A stretch of 60,346 bases of DNA, from the NCBI GenBank assembly GCA_025454955.1, contig JALONL010000035.1:1-60346 (forward strand), read 5' to 3'. The stretch is from Bacteroidia bacterium. Lineage in GTDB: Bacteria; Bacteroidota; Bacteroidia; Palsa-965. Positions 50,126-59,545 of this stretch are shown here, piece after piece. A program made the translations under genes and the position numbers. The notes beneath the pieces were generated by a model. That model worked only from the letters and a program-made list of their open reading frames with translations, had not been told where the DNA came from and did not search any database. Each line of letters opens with the position of its first letter. Position 1 is the first letter of the stretch.

Positions 50126-50332
50126 AGTGTATTTTATGTTTGCCTTGCTAAATATACGTAAATACAGCCTATCAGATACTTTTTTTGACAAGTGGCAGAC
50201 TGAAATTCAAAAACGGACATTTTGAGCACTATTTTGGTCATTACTAACCATTTAGACAAACGTTTGCGTGCCTTCCCCTATTCGTATTCTAATTCAGTTT
50301 TAACTTAGGCAATGAGTGCTATCTTTACACTC

Positions 50333-50845
50333 ATGCCAATAATCCTACCCGTAAACGGAAAATCGCCTCAATTCGGAAACGACTGTTTCATAGCCGAAAA
50401 CGCCACCATAGTGGGCGATGTAATTGCCGGCGATCAGTGTAGTTTCTGGTTTACTGCCGTGGTGCGCGGCGATGTAAATGCCATACGCATGGGCCACAAG
50501 GTAAATGTGCAGGATGGTGCAATAATTCATTGCACTTACCAGAAAGCGGCCACCACCATTGGCAACAATGTATCTATCGGGCACCGGGCCATTGTGCATG
50601 GCTGTACGTTGCACGACAATGTGCTGGTGGGCATGGGGGCTATTGTGATGGACAATGTGGTGGTGGGAAGCAATACCATTATTGCCGCCGGCGCAGTGGT
50701 TACCGAAGGCACTCAGGTGGAACCAAACAGCATTTATGCAGGTGTTCCGGCAAAAAAAATAAAAGCCATAAGCCCCGAACTTACCAAGGGCGAGATTGAA
50801 CGTATTGCCAACAACTACATTATGTATGCGGGCTGGTTTAAATAG
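50333..50845 (+). CDS. Gamma-class carbonic anhydrase-like protein (170 aa)
   Basis: ATG at 50333 (MPIILPVNGKSPQFGN). The left-handed beta-helix hexapeptide repeat runs from ~20 to ~140 (FIAENATIVGDVIAGDQCSFW, VVRGDVNAIRMGHKVNVQDGAIIHC). The three metal-binding histidines H66, H84 and H89 (IIHC, SIGHRAIVHG) are present. 170 aa is typical. Catalyses CO2/bicarbonate conversion or has lost it; metal ligands suggest it is active. Stand-alone gene. Confidence 0.9.
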   Translation: MPIILPVNGKSPQFGNDCFIAENATIVGDVIAGDQCSFWFTAVVRGDVNAIRMGHKVNVQDGAIIHCTYQKAATTIGNNVSIGHRAIVHGCTLHDNVLVGMGAIVMDNVVVGSNTIIAAGAVVTEGTQVEPNSIYAGVPAKKIKAISPELTKGEIERIANNYIMYAGWFK

Positions 50846-50909
50846 TTAATGTCTTAAACTAATTTGTAAAGCATCCCCCGTTTTACTTTTCTACTTATCC
50901 AAAAAGGGT

Positions 50910-51323
50910 ATGCTGTTTAAACGCTTCCTGTTTTCTTCGCTGATTTTTATTCTTGCCGGAGCCGGATTTTACCTGTTCAATGATTCGCGGCTTGACTTTT
51001 CGAACGGAAACAGTATTTACACATTCGATTTTGCGTATCTGTTGTTCTCGGCCGGAATATCTCTTCTTGCATCGGGATTGTTTCTCATTTACATTGAAAT
51101 AATTCAAAAAAAAGAACCTCCGTACAAACTCACGCGAATAAGTTTTTTATTGCACATGGCCGGGCTTCTGGTACTGCTAATCACGCTAGCATTTTCTTAC
51201 AGCATGAAAATATCAAACATACCGCTTGTGGTGCAGGTGTTTATTTATACCGGATTGTTTCTGGCGGTTGCGGGCATGTCGCTGCTTCCGGCTATTATGC
51301 TCATTGCTCTCCGGCGAAAGTGA
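50910..51323 (+). CDS. Four-helix membrane protein of unknown function (137 aa)
   Basis: Four hydrophobic segments: FLFSSLIFILAGAGFYLF, YLLFSAGISLLASGLFLIYI, FLLHMAGLLVLLITLAF and VQVFIYTGLFLAVAGMSLLPAIML. Loops are short and basic; no motif is recognisable. It is convergent with murI, 5 bp apart. Function unknown. Confidence 0.6.
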   Translation: MLFKRFLFSSLIFILAGAGFYLFNDSRLDFSNGNSIYTFDFAYLLFSAGISLLASGLFLIYIEIIQKKEPPYKLTRISFLLHMAGLLVLLITLAFSYSMKISNIPLVVQVFIYTGLFLAVAGMSLLPAIMLIALRRK

Positions 51324-51328
51324 ATTAT

Positions 51329-52153
51329 TCAGCGGCTGAGTTGTGTACCGGTGTTGTTCCAGTACAGTGGATTTATTTCGGCTGTGTCTCCGGTAAGCTG
51401 GTTTAGTGTGCGGGCAAATGTGGTGGTGTTTCCGGTGGTGAAATATGTAAGTTCGCCGCTTTGGGCTGCTTGGTTCAGCAAGGCCGCATTGGCCAGTACG
51501 CGCTGTGTTTGGCGGGCCAAGGCGGGTGCCGGATCAATTACATTTACATCGGGGCCGCAGATACGCCTGAGCAGAGGCAGCACAAACGGGTAATGTGTGC
51601 AGGCCAGCACGAGTTCGTCCATACCGGCGGCCAGCATGGGTTGTAGCCAACCGCGCAGCATTTTTTCGGTGGCAGCGGTTTCCAGTTCGCCGGCTTCAAT
51701 TTGCTGCACAAGGCCGGGGCAGGGCTGTTTAAGCACCGTTACATCGCCCGCAAAACGTTCTACCACCGAAGCAAAAAGCTGGCCCTGAAACGTGGCCGTG
51801 GTGGCAATTACGCCCACCACTCCGCTGCGGGTGTGCTCCACGGCGGGCTTTACTGCCGGCTCCATGCCCACAATGGGTAGCTGCGGAAATTTTTCGCGCA
51901 CATGGCTCAAAGCCGCGGCACTGGCCGTGTTGCAGGCAATGACTACTATTTTGCAGCCGCTGTGAATAAGGTATTGCACCACGGCTTCGGTATAGCGTCG
52001 TATTTCTTCGAGCGACTTTTCGCCGTAGGGCAAATGAATGCTGTCGCCCACATAAATCAATTCCTCGGCCGGAAGCAGCCGCCTGATTTCGCGCAGCACG
52101 CTTACGCCGCCTATGCCTGAATCGAAAACGCCAATGGGTGATGCGGGTGACAT
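51329..52153 (-). CDS. murI: Glutamate racemase
   Basis: The N-terminus GVFDSGIGGVSVLREI carries the active-site Asp-Ser (D11, S12). The two catalytic Cys are in VIACNTASA (C74) and LACTHYPF (C185), the latter with the neighbouring His. Other family motifs: GDSIHLPYGEKS and GMEPAVKPAV. 274 aa, normal. Converts L- to D-glutamate for peptidoglycan. Last gene of the nadK–porG–uppS–bamA–ompH–murI gene block conserved in Bacteroidota; a 140-bp gap separates it from the ompH-like gene. Confidence 0.95.
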   Translation of the reverse strand: MSPASPIGVFDSGIGGVSVLREIRRLLPAEELIYVGDSIHLPYGEKSLEEIRRYTEAVVQYLIHSGCKIVVIACNTASAAALSHVREKFPQLPIVGMEPAVKPAVEHTRSGVVGVIATTATFQGQLFASVVERFAGDVTVLKQPCPGLVQQIEAGELETAATEKMLRGWLQPMLAAGMDELVLACTHYPFVLPLLRRICGPDVNVIDPAPALARQTQRVLANAALLNQAAQSGELTYFTTGNTTTFARTLNQLTGDTAEINPLYWNNTGTQLSR

Positions 52154-52293
52154 TAGTGCAAAGTAAATGGATTTGCACTTATCCGGGCAATCGGCGCGAT
52201 TGAATTTATAAAGCCTTAACCAGACATCACATCAAACTTATCGCAAGCCAATAAGAATGCTTTGCCGCATTGTTTTAAGCGTGCACCGACTCA

Positions 52294-52869
52294 TTATTTT
52301 CCGGGTGCGGCTTTGTCGGCAGGTGTTGGCGCAGGCAGCGCAATACCAAGCTCCTTCAGCATATCCATAAAAATATCATCGGCCGCCGATGCATAAATAA
52401 CCATAGCCGACGATTTGCTGCTGTCAATCACATATTTATACCCACGGCGCAAAGCCACTGCCTTTGCCGCATTGCGTATTTTCTCATAAATCGGGTCGAA
52501 AAGTTCGGCACGCTTGCGGGCATAGTCGGTTTGCGCGGCGGTTTGATAGGTTTGTATGTTTTGCTGCAAGTCCACAATTTCCTTCACAATCAAACTTTTT
52601 ATGATCTGGCTTCCGTCTTTTAACGAATCGTACCGCGCCATTTTTGCATCAAGCTCTTTCTGCAATTTAATGAGCTGGTTTTCGAGCATTTCATAATACG
52701 CCTCTGCATCATCGCTGGCCTTTTTGTACTCAGGCATGACTTTAATCAGCGAATCAAGATCGAAATGTGCCACGGCAGTATTCGATGAATTGCGCTGTGC
52801 AGATGCAGAAAACGGAACAGCAATAATGAGCAGCATGGCTGCGAAAAACGAAAGGAAAGGGTTTTTCAT
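52294..52869 (-). CDS. OmpH/Skp-like periplasmic chaperone, paralogue 3 (191 aa)
   Basis: ATG at 52869 (MKNPFLSFFAAMLLIIAVPFSASA) gives a signal peptide; the longer frame to 53052 is not supported. Mature protein: VAHFDLDSLIKVMPEYKKA, a ~60-residue coiled coil (MLENQLIKLQKELDAKMARYDSL), then KYVIDSSKSSAMVIYASAADDIFMDMLKELG. It ends in a Pro/Ala-rich tail. The three OmpH copies in this block share this design; copies 2 and 3 are much closer to each other than to copy 1. A terminator at 53043–53075 separates it from copy 2. Confidence 0.9.
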   Translation of the reverse strand: MKNPFLSFFAAMLLIIAVPFSASAQRNSSNTAVAHFDLDSLIKVMPEYKKASDDAEAYYEMLENQLIKLQKELDAKMARYDSLKDGSQIIKSLIVKEIVDLQQNIQTYQTAAQTDYARKRAELFDPIYEKIRNAAKAVALRRGYKYVIDSSKSSAMVIYASAADDIFMDMLKELGIALPAPTPADKAAPGK

Positions 52870-53042
52870 AACGAAAACGGAGTTATTGGTACAACAATTT
52901 ATAGGGGGATGATTTGTTAAATAATTCAAAATTTTTGTACTGAAAAAATTACAAGCCGGCAAATAATTCTTCAAGTACAACGAGAGTTTCGTGTACAGCA
53001 AACCATCAGCGCCAGATCGCTTAATCAGTAACAAACGGACAT

Positions 53043-53075
53043 AAAAAAACATCCGCCTTAACAGACGGATGTTTT
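53043..53075 (-). terminator. Internal terminator/attenuator between ompH-like paralogues
   Basis: A 10-bp stem (AAAACATCCG / CGGATGTTTT, 53046–53055 with 53066–53075) and a 10-base loop are followed by seven T on the minus strand. It lies 23 bp below the stop of the second ompH-like gene and may lower expression of the third. Confidence 0.75.
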
Positions 53076-53097
53076 ACAAACAGGTTGCTTTTATTTT

Positions 53098-53697
53098 TTA
53101 CTTACCTGCACCGGGAGCAGGTGAAGGTGCACCACCCGGAGCAGGTGTGGTGGGCGCAGGCAGGGTAATGCCAAGTTCTTTCAGCATATCCATAAAGATA
53201 TCATCGGCAGGTGAAGCAAAAATTACAATGGCCGACGATTTGCTGCTGTCGATTACATATTTGTAACCACGGCGGGCAGCTACTGCTTTGGCGGCATTGC
53301 GGATTTTCTCGTAAATAGGCTTGAGAAGCTCGGCACGTTTGTTTGAAAACTCGCTCTGGGCGCTTACCTGAAAGGTTTGCATGTTTTGCTGAAGGTCAAC
53401 AATTTCTTTTTCCTTCAAGCCTTTAATGAGCGGACTCCAGGTTTTCTGAAGCGAATCATACTCATTCATTTTCATGTCAAGCTCGCCCTGCATTTTCACA
53501 AGTTGTGCTTCGAGCATTTTATAGTAAGTGGCTGCTTCTTCGCTGGCTTTCTTGAAGTCGGGCATCACGTTGAGGAGTGAGTCGAGATCAAAGTGTGCAA
53601 CAGCGGCGGGCGTTGCTTTGGTTTGCGCACTGGAAGTAACGGGGGCAGCAATAATCAGAAGAAGCGCCGCAATGGTTGCTTTGAGTAGATTTTTCAT
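53098..53697 (-). CDS. OmpH/Skp-like periplasmic chaperone, paralogue 2 (199 aa)
   Basis: Signal peptide (NLLKATIAALLLIIAAPVTSSA). The mature part VAHFDLDSLLNVMPDFKKASEEAATYYKMLEAQLVKMQGELDMKMNEY and KYVIDSSKSSAIVIFASPADDIFMDMLKELG show the OmpH coiled-coil core. The tail is Ala/Pro/Gly-rich (APTTPAPGGAPSPAPGAGK). Holds outer-membrane proteins soluble in the periplasm on their way to BamA, which is encoded upstream. Nearly identical in design to the next gene, so they are duplicates. Confidence 0.9.
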   Translation of the reverse strand: MKNLLKATIAALLLIIAAPVTSSAQTKATPAAVAHFDLDSLLNVMPDFKKASEEAATYYKMLEAQLVKMQGELDMKMNEYDSLQKTWSPLIKGLKEKEIVDLQQNMQTFQVSAQSEFSNKRAELLKPIYEKIRNAAKAVAARRGYKYVIDSSKSSAIVIFASPADDIFMDMLKELGITLPAPTTPAPGGAPSPAPGAGK

Positions 53698-53755
53698 GTG
53701 TGAAATGGAGTGTATTCGAGAATTGAAGATTTACTTGGTGAACTTGTTAAGCAAA

Positions 53756-54292
53756 TTACTTGCCAGAACCTCCGGCCTTTTTCCAGCCAAGGATTTCGAG
53801 CACGTCATCACTCTTGTCGTATTTCGGATTGGAATACAGCATGGTCATATCGCTGGCTTTGTCAAACACGATGCCGTAGCCGCCGCGTTCTGCCATTTCC
53901 TTTACCGCATTGTACACCTGATCCTGAATCGGTTTCACGAGTTCCTGACGTTTTTTGAAGAGCTCACCGTCAACTCCGAACTTCTGCTTCTGAAACTCTT
54001 TTGCTTCTTTTTCCTTTTGAATAATTTCAGCTTCACGCTTTTTGCGAAGCTCCTCAGTTAATAACAACTGTTCCTGCTGAAAGTTCTTATAAAGTTTGTC
54101 GATTTCAGCATATTTTGCTTCCACTTCTTTCTGCCACTGCATCGAAAGCTGGTTCAATTGATCCTGAGCCTGCTGATAGGAAGGACTTTGAGCCAGTATA
54201 TATTCTGTATCCACATAACAGAATTTTTGTGCCGAAACCATGCCGGTAAAGCCCAGAAAAGCGATGAAAAGTAGAATAAGACGTTGTTTCAT
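53756..54292 (-). CDS. OmpH/Skp-like periplasmic chaperone, paralogue 1 (178 aa)
   Basis: Signal peptide (MKQRLILLFIAFLGFTGMVSAQ). The core begins KFCYVDTEYILAQSPSYQQAQDQLNQLS and continues as a long Lys/Glu/Gln coiled coil (LRKKREAEIIQKEKEAKEF), ending in YGIVFDKASDMTMLYSNPKYDKSDDVLEILG. More typical of family members than the other two copies and directly after bamA, 128 bp downstream. Periplasmic chaperone for beta-barrel proteins. Confidence 0.93.
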   Translation of the reverse strand: MKQRLILLFIAFLGFTGMVSAQKFCYVDTEYILAQSPSYQQAQDQLNQLSMQWQKEVEAKYAEIDKLYKNFQQEQLLLTEELRKKREAEIIQKEKEAKEFQKQKFGVDGELFKKRQELVKPIQDQVYNAVKEMAERGGYGIVFDKASDMTMLYSNPKYDKSDDVLEILGWKKAGGSGK

Positions 54293-54420
54293 GACTATTT
54301 TGACGGTTTATTTAACCCATTGAGGCACGAAAGTACAAATTTCGTCGAACCGAAACTCGTACCAATGCCCGTTGCTTAATTTGTTATTAACGGATTTAGT
54401 TGTTTTAATACGATTTGAGA

Positions 54421-56916
54421 TTAGAGTTCTCCCAGATTCATGCCAATTGTGAAGTGAATCTGCGAACGCTGCATGGTGGGACGGCTCGCCACGTTGTCGA
54501 AACGGTAGCCCCAGTCGAGACCAAGCAGACCAAACATGGGCAGGAACACTCTTACCCCAGCACCTGCCGAACGATATACATCGAACGGATTGAAACTTCT
54601 GAAGTTGGACCATGTATTTCCGGCTTCCACAAAGGCAAGGCCAAACACCGTGGCGCTGGGATTAAGCGTTACCGGGTAACGCAACTCCCAGGTGTATTTG
54701 GCAATAATAGGCCCTCCGGTTTGCGGCGAAAGCGACTGATCGTCGTAACCGCGAAGGGCAATAATTTCGCGGCCGTCGAGGGCAAAACCGGTAAGACCGC
54801 TGCCGCCCAGATAGAAACGCTCAAACGAAGCACGGCCCACATTGCTTCTGTACATGCCTAAGTAACCAAAGCCGATACGCGTATTCAACACCAGATTACC
54901 GGCCAAACGGGTAAACCACGAAGACGTGAATTTCCACTTGTAGTATTCCACCCACTTGTTTCGATCCTGAACAGAAGCATTGGTATAATCAATCTTGTTG
55001 AACAGCGAATACGGCGGGGTAAACTGGCCAATAATCTTAATATCGGCACCGCTGCGCGGGTAAATGGCCTGGTCGGTGGAGTTGCGGCTGAGGGTAATGC
55101 GGTAGTTGAGGTTGTTGGCAAAACCATCGCTGAAGGCAAACACAGCGCCGAAATCCTGAAGCTGGTAATACTGATAATTAAGTTCCTGAAAGAGTGTAAA
55201 GAAATCGTCGGGGCGGCGCAAACGCATACCAAAGCCCACTGTGACTCCCGAAATCTTTACAAAGTTCCGGTTCGGATCGGTGCGCTGCAGACCGTTCGAC
55301 TGTACCGAATGAAACGCCGTAACCGAAAGCGAATTGGGCTTTTTTCCACCCAGCCAGGGCTCGGTAAACGAGGCATTGTACGACTGGAAGAATAAACCGT
55401 TTGACTGGGCACGGATGCTCAGCTTTTGCCCGTCGCCCGAGGGCAGCGGCCTCCAGGCCGAACGGTTAAGAATATTTTTGGCCGAAAAGTTATTGAACGA
55501 AAGCCCCAGCGTACCTACAATTCGCCCCGCACCAAAACCGCCCGAAAGCTCTACCTGATCCGAGGGCCGTTCTTCCACGATATATTCAATATCAACCGTA
55601 CCCGTGGAAGGGTCGGGCTTGGGATTGATCTGGATTTTCTCCGGATCGAAATACCCCAGCGAAGCCAGCTCGCGCTGCGAACGAATTACATCCGAACGGC
55701 GGAACAACTGCCCTGGACGTGTACGTATTTCGCGCATAATTACATGGTCGTTGGTTTTGGTATTGCCCATCACCACCACGTTTCTGATGGTAGCCTGACG
55801 ACCTTCGTAAATGCGCATTTCAAAATCTATCGAGTCGCCTTCCACATTCACCTCCACCGGATTGATCTGGAAAAACAGATACCCGTCGTCCATATAAAGC
55901 GAACTGATGTCGTTGCCCTGCTGGCTCATAAACAGCCGCGATTCGAGTATTTCCTGATTATATACATCGCCCCGGTTAATGCCCAGCTGGCGCGCTAATT
56001 TTTCGGAAGAATACTTGGTATTGCCCACCCAGGTAATGTGGCGGAAATAATATTTATGGCCTTCTTCAATGCGCATGTTTATTACCACCCGGCTTGAACC
56101 CACACGTTTTACAGTGTCGGTAATAATCTGCGCATCGCGGTAACCTTTCTTGCGGTATTTGGCCAATATTTTTTCCTGGTCTTTCTGGTAATTGTCTTCG
56201 AGATACTTGGCCGATTTAAACCACTGATACCAGCGTTTCTGCTTGGTATCTTTCATCATAAAGCGTACCCGCCAGGTAGGATAAAGGGAGTTTCCGGTAA
56301 TATTCAAATCCTGAATTTTCACCTTTTCGCCTTTTTTGATTCTGATGTCCAGATTCACAAAACTTGGCGTAAGTGTGTCGCGGGTAATAATTACTTCTGT
56401 CTGGCAATTCAGGTAACCATCGGCGCGGTAATGCTCGTTTACGGTTTCTTTGATGGCCCGCAAACGGTAATCGGTAAGCACCATGCCGCGAGAAATGTTC
56501 AGTTTTTCGCGCAGGTCGTCGGCCTGATTTTTATTGATGCGGCTGAATGAGTTTTTAAATGAAAAGGTATTGATGCGCGGCTTTTCCACCACCACAATAT
56601 CCAGCCAGATAAAATCGCCTTCGGTTTTATTTACCAATAGCTGCACATCATCGAAAAGCCCTTCGCGCCAGAGGTTGTCAATGGCTTCGGCCGTTTTATC
56701 GCCGGGCACCATAATTTTATCCTGTATGGGCAAACCCGAAAGCAGCACCACCACATTCGGATCGACCATCTCGGTGCCGATAACGTTTACTTTCACCAGC
56801 GTGTATTCGCGCGGGGCCGAATAGTTAATCAGGGGCGGATTATCAGACGTGGTTTGTGCACCGAGTGAGAGAAGGAGCAACAAACAGAGCGTCGTAAAAA
56901 TTGATTTCATAGTCAT
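54421..56916 (-). CDS. bamA: Outer-membrane protein assembly factor BamA
   Basis: I use the ATG at 56916 (the upstream codon is GTG; another ATG is at 56910). Signal peptide (KSIFTTLCLLLLLSLGAQ). Five POTRA-like domains (~40–390) with repeated patterns such as GDFIWLDIVVVEKPRINT, RITLDTLTPSFVNLDIRIKKG and YRIEEGHKYYFRHITWVG. The C-terminal Omp85 barrel carries the conserved FSVGGSGLTGFALDGREI-like segment (near 700, YLGGSGLTGFALDGREIIALRGYDD) and a final aromatic-rich strand (QIHFTIGMNLGEL). ~830 aa, normal. Inserts beta-barrel proteins in the outer membrane. Confidence 0.95.
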   Translation of the reverse strand: MTMKSIFTTLCLLLLLSLGAQTTSDNPPLINYSAPREYTLVKVNVIGTEMVDPNVVVLLSGLPIQDKIMVPGDKTAEAIDNLWREGLFDDVQLLVNKTEGDFIWLDIVVVEKPRINTFSFKNSFSRINKNQADDLREKLNISRGMVLTDYRLRAIKETVNEHYRADGYLNCQTEVIITRDTLTPSFVNLDIRIKKGEKVKIQDLNITGNSLYPTWRVRFMMKDTKQKRWYQWFKSAKYLEDNYQKDQEKILAKYRKKGYRDAQIITDTVKRVGSSRVVINMRIEEGHKYYFRHITWVGNTKYSSEKLARQLGINRGDVYNQEILESRLFMSQQGNDISSLYMDDGYLFFQINPVEVNVEGDSIDFEMRIYEGRQATIRNVVVMGNTKTNDHVIMREIRTRPGQLFRRSDVIRSQRELASLGYFDPEKIQINPKPDPSTGTVDIEYIVEERPSDQVELSGGFGAGRIVGTLGLSFNNFSAKNILNRSAWRPLPSGDGQKLSIRAQSNGLFFQSYNASFTEPWLGGKKPNSLSVTAFHSVQSNGLQRTDPNRNFVKISGVTVGFGMRLRRPDDFFTLFQELNYQYYQLQDFGAVFAFSDGFANNLNYRITLSRNSTDQAIYPRSGADIKIIGQFTPPYSLFNKIDYTNASVQDRNKWVEYYKWKFTSSWFTRLAGNLVLNTRIGFGYLGMYRSNVGRASFERFYLGGSGLTGFALDGREIIALRGYDDQSLSPQTGGPIIAKYTWELRYPVTLNPSATVFGLAFVEAGNTWSNFRSFNPFDVYRSAGAGVRVFLPMFGLLGLDWGYRFDNVASRPTMQRSQIHFTIGMNLGEL

Positions 56917-56943
56917 CACAAAAGAATAGTCGGGAAAAACGGA

Positions 56944-57708
56944 TTAAGGTTGTGTGGAATCTGCTGATTTCAGGAGTTGATCGCTTGTTTTCCCGAAACG
57001 ACGTTCTCTGTTCTGGTAATCGAGAATGGCTTTATAGAATTCTTCCCGGTCGAAATCGGGCCAGAGTGTTTCGGTGAAATAGAATTCGGCATAGGCAATT
57101 TGCCAGAGCAGGAAGTTGCTTACCCGAAGTTCGCCGCTGGTACGTATCAGCAGTTCGGGATCGGGGTAGCGCGATGTGGTAAGCTGGCGGCCAAATACAT
57201 CGGCGTTAATGTCTTCGGGTTTCAGTTCGCCGGCCTGGGTAAGTTTGGCCAGCCTGCGGGCGGCTTCCACAATTTCCCAGCGCGAACTGTAGCTGAGTGC
57301 AAGCACTAATGCCATGCGTTTGTTGCCCGAGGTTTTTTGTATGGCTTCGGCAAGTTCGCGCTGGCAGCTTGGAGGAAGGCTTTGTGTATCGCCGATGGTT
57401 TCCAACCGGATGTCGTTTTTCATCAGCGTTTCGGTTTCGGCATGTATGGTATGCACCAGCAGTTCCATAAGTGCCTCCACTTCTTCGTGCGGACGATTCC
57501 AGTTTTCGGTGGAAAACGCATACAGAGTGAGTACCTGTATTCCAAGTTCGGCTGCCGCTTCTGATACCTCGCGCACGGAATTCACGCCGTTTTTGTGACC
57601 AAAAACACGCATCTGACCCTGCTGTTTTGCCCAGCGGCCATTGCCGTCCATAATCACGGCTACGTGTGCCGGCAACCGTGTGGTATCTATTTCTGTCTTC
57701 AGACTCAT
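56944..57708 (-). CDS. uppS: Isoprenyl transferase (undecaprenyl diphosphate synthase)
   Basis: Conserved N-terminal AVIMDGNGRWAKQQG with catalytic Asp21, then RVFGHKNGVNSVREV, TLYAFSTENWNRPHEEV (substrate-binding Ser-Thr-Glu-Asn-Trp), and the C-terminal PDPELLIRTSGELRVSNFLLWQIAYAEFYFTETLWPDF. 254 aa, normal. Makes undecaprenyl diphosphate, the lipid carrier for cell-wall and LPS synthesis. It lies 27 bp from bamA and 20 bp from the porG-like gene. Confidence 0.96.
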   Translation of the reverse strand: MSLKTEIDTTRLPAHVAVIMDGNGRWAKQQGQMRVFGHKNGVNSVREVSEAAAELGIQVLTLYAFSTENWNRPHEEVEALMELLVHTIHAETETLMKNDIRLETIGDTQSLPPSCQRELAEAIQKTSGNKRMALVLALSYSSRWEIVEAARRLAKLTQAGELKPEDINADVFGRQLTTSRYPDPELLIRTSGELRVSNFLLWQIAYAEFYFTETLWPDFDREEFYKAILDYQNRERRFGKTSDQLLKSADSTQP

Positions 57709-57728
57709 TCTGTAAGTTCACTATCCAA

Positions 57729-58532
57729 TCATATCCCCACACCCGAACATTGTACCGGCTTTTCCATAAGGCGGAATGTAAGGGTGAGACCTATGAATGA
57801 ATACCAGTCTTTATTTCTCGAATTTCCGCGCTGCCTGCCTGCGTTGTCGCCTGTCGGGCCGCGGTCGGCAAGGGTTACGGCCAGCGGGCCGCTGTTGGCA
57901 AGCAGCAGGGCCGGGTCGGCATATACAGTGCTTACGTCGTCAATGTAGTCGGTAAATGTTTTACGCAGGCCCCAGTCGGCCACCAGCCCTATGCGTTTGG
58001 CAAGGTTGAATTTCACACCAGCCCCAAACGGAATCGACAATTGGGTAAGCATGTATCCTTTGCTCTGGCCTTCGGTACGCAGGGGCTGCAATGCCACCCA
58101 TTCGTTTCCTAAAGCCGCTTTGGGGTTGAAGTTAAATACACCTATCCCCACAAACATAAACGGTGTAAACTCATATTTATCGTTGCCAATGGCATATTCA
58201 ATAAAGTTGAACTCTGCCCGGGCCGAAAGCTCAAACATGCGCGAGCGGAAACTCAGGTTGCGGCGCTGCTGCTCTAACTGTCCCGAACGCGAATCAATAC
58301 CTTCCACGCTGCCAAAAAGCAAACTCCCGGCTACCGCAAAACGATAGTTGAAGTTGTGGCGAAAAACCAGCCCTGCGGCCGGACGGGTAAGGCTGTTTAA
58401 ATGCCCCGCCTGATTAAGCTCTCCGGTGTAGTACGAGCCACCCAGAAACAGGCCAATTTCATTGCTGCTCTGTGCGGCCGAGGGCAGTGCCGCGCAAAGC
58501 AGAAGTAAACTCAGAAGGGTCTTTTTCATCAT
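57729..58532 (-). CDS. PorG-like outer-membrane protein (DUF6089 family), 267 aa
   Basis: The ATG at 58532 (MMKKTLLSLLLLCAALPSAAQ) gives a signal peptide; an upstream start at 58577 is less likely. The mature protein is beta-barrel-like: NEIGLFLGGSYYTGELNQAGHLN, GLVFRHNFNYRFAVAGSLLFG, FNFIEYAIGNDKYEFTPFMFVGIGVFNFNPKA and a final YSFIGLTLTFRLMEK. Position matters: in Porphyromonas gingivalis the T9SS gene porG lies directly upstream of uppS and bamA, and this gene occupies that place. PorG is an outer-membrane T9SS component. T9SS cargo genes lie elsewhere in this window. Confidence 0.8.
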   Translation of the reverse strand: MMKKTLLSLLLLCAALPSAAQSSNEIGLFLGGSYYTGELNQAGHLNSLTRPAAGLVFRHNFNYRFAVAGSLLFGSVEGIDSRSGQLEQQRRNLSFRSRMFELSARAEFNFIEYAIGNDKYEFTPFMFVGIGVFNFNPKAALGNEWVALQPLRTEGQSKGYMLTQLSIPFGAGVKFNLAKRIGLVADWGLRKTFTDYIDDVSTVYADPALLLANSGPLAVTLADRGPTGDNAGRQRGNSRNKDWYSFIGLTLTFRLMEKPVQCSGVGI

Positions 58533-58669
58533 TACTGTTCTTTTTACACCATCTACGACAAACGGAGCCAGCCGCATATTTGGTGTGTGTTTTGGTTCAG
58601 CGCCGCAAATATAGCGTATTTAACCGAGATTATCGAAGTCAGCCAAATGTGCAATTATCTGCATTTCAA

Positions 58670-59545
58670 TTAATTACGCCTATCCTGCCCCCAGTGCAGT
58701 TTTTGGCGTATGGTTTGAAAAAAATGCTGTTCGTGAAAACGAATCAAACTTATCTTAAAGTCTTCACGGCGTATATAAAGCTCTGTTTCCGGGCCGAACG
58801 AGCGTTCCCGGGCATCGAGCGTGGCCAGAAACTGCGGGCTGCGGCCTTCCACTTTCAGCCTTATCACGCTGTCGTCGGGTATTATCAGCGGACACACATT
58901 CAGGTTATGCGGCGAAAGCGGGGTGATTACAAAACTCTTTGCATCCGGAATCATCAGCGGCCCGCCACAACTCAGCGAATAGGCCGTGGAGCCTGTGGGT
59001 GTGGATATAATCAGCCCGTCGGCCCAGTAGGCATTCAGAAATTCGCCATTCACCCAGGTATTTATGGTAAGCATGGCCGACGATTCTTTTCGCTGAACCG
59101 TAAACTCGTTCAGCGCATAGTTCACATCACCAAACAACTCCTCGGGTCTGTCCACGCGAAGCAGTGTGCGCTTGTCCAGCGCATACTCCCGTTTCAGCAA
59201 ACGCGAAGCATATCCCGCAGCCTCCTCCGGCGACACGGCTGCCAGAAAACCCAGGCGGCCTATATTTATGCCCAGCACCGGAATACCTGAATTTTGTACA
59301 AAAGCTATCGTTTCCAGCAAAGTACCGTCGCCACCCAAACTAAGCAGCACATCGGCCCGGCCTCTTATCTCGTTGTAGTCGTTTATGGCTTCCACCTTCC
59401 CGCCAAGCTTTATAAACCGGGTGAAGTATTCCAGATAGCTGTGTTCAACCATAATGGTTGCTTCAGCACTAAGCAAATCAAAAAATGGCTGAAGCGTGGC
59501 CGGCAGGGCCTTTTCGGTAATACGTCCGTAAAGTGCAATCTTCAT
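58670..59545 (-). CDS. nadK: NAD kinase
   Basis: Contains the ATP-binding GGDGT (residues 71–75, LSLGGDGTLLETI), the NAD-binding ALNEFTVQRKESSAMLTI (Asn-Glu motif), and GSTAYSLSCGGPLMIPDA, PLSPHNLNVCPLIIPD. 291 aa. Phosphorylates NAD to NADP. It is the first gene of the conserved block; 137 bp separate it from the porG-like gene, so it may be transcribed separately. Confidence 0.95.
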   Translation of the reverse strand: MKIALYGRITEKALPATLQPFFDLLSAEATIMVEHSYLEYFTRFIKLGGKVEAINDYNEIRGRADVLLSLGGDGTLLETIAFVQNSGIPVLGINIGRLGFLAAVSPEEAAGYASRLLKREYALDKRTLLRVDRPEELFGDVNYALNEFTVQRKESSAMLTINTWVNGEFLNAYWADGLIISTPTGSTAYSLSCGGPLMIPDAKSFVITPLSPHNLNVCPLIIPDDSVIRLKVEGRSPQFLATLDARERSFGPETELYIRREDFKISLIRFHEQHFFQTIRQKLHWGQDRRN

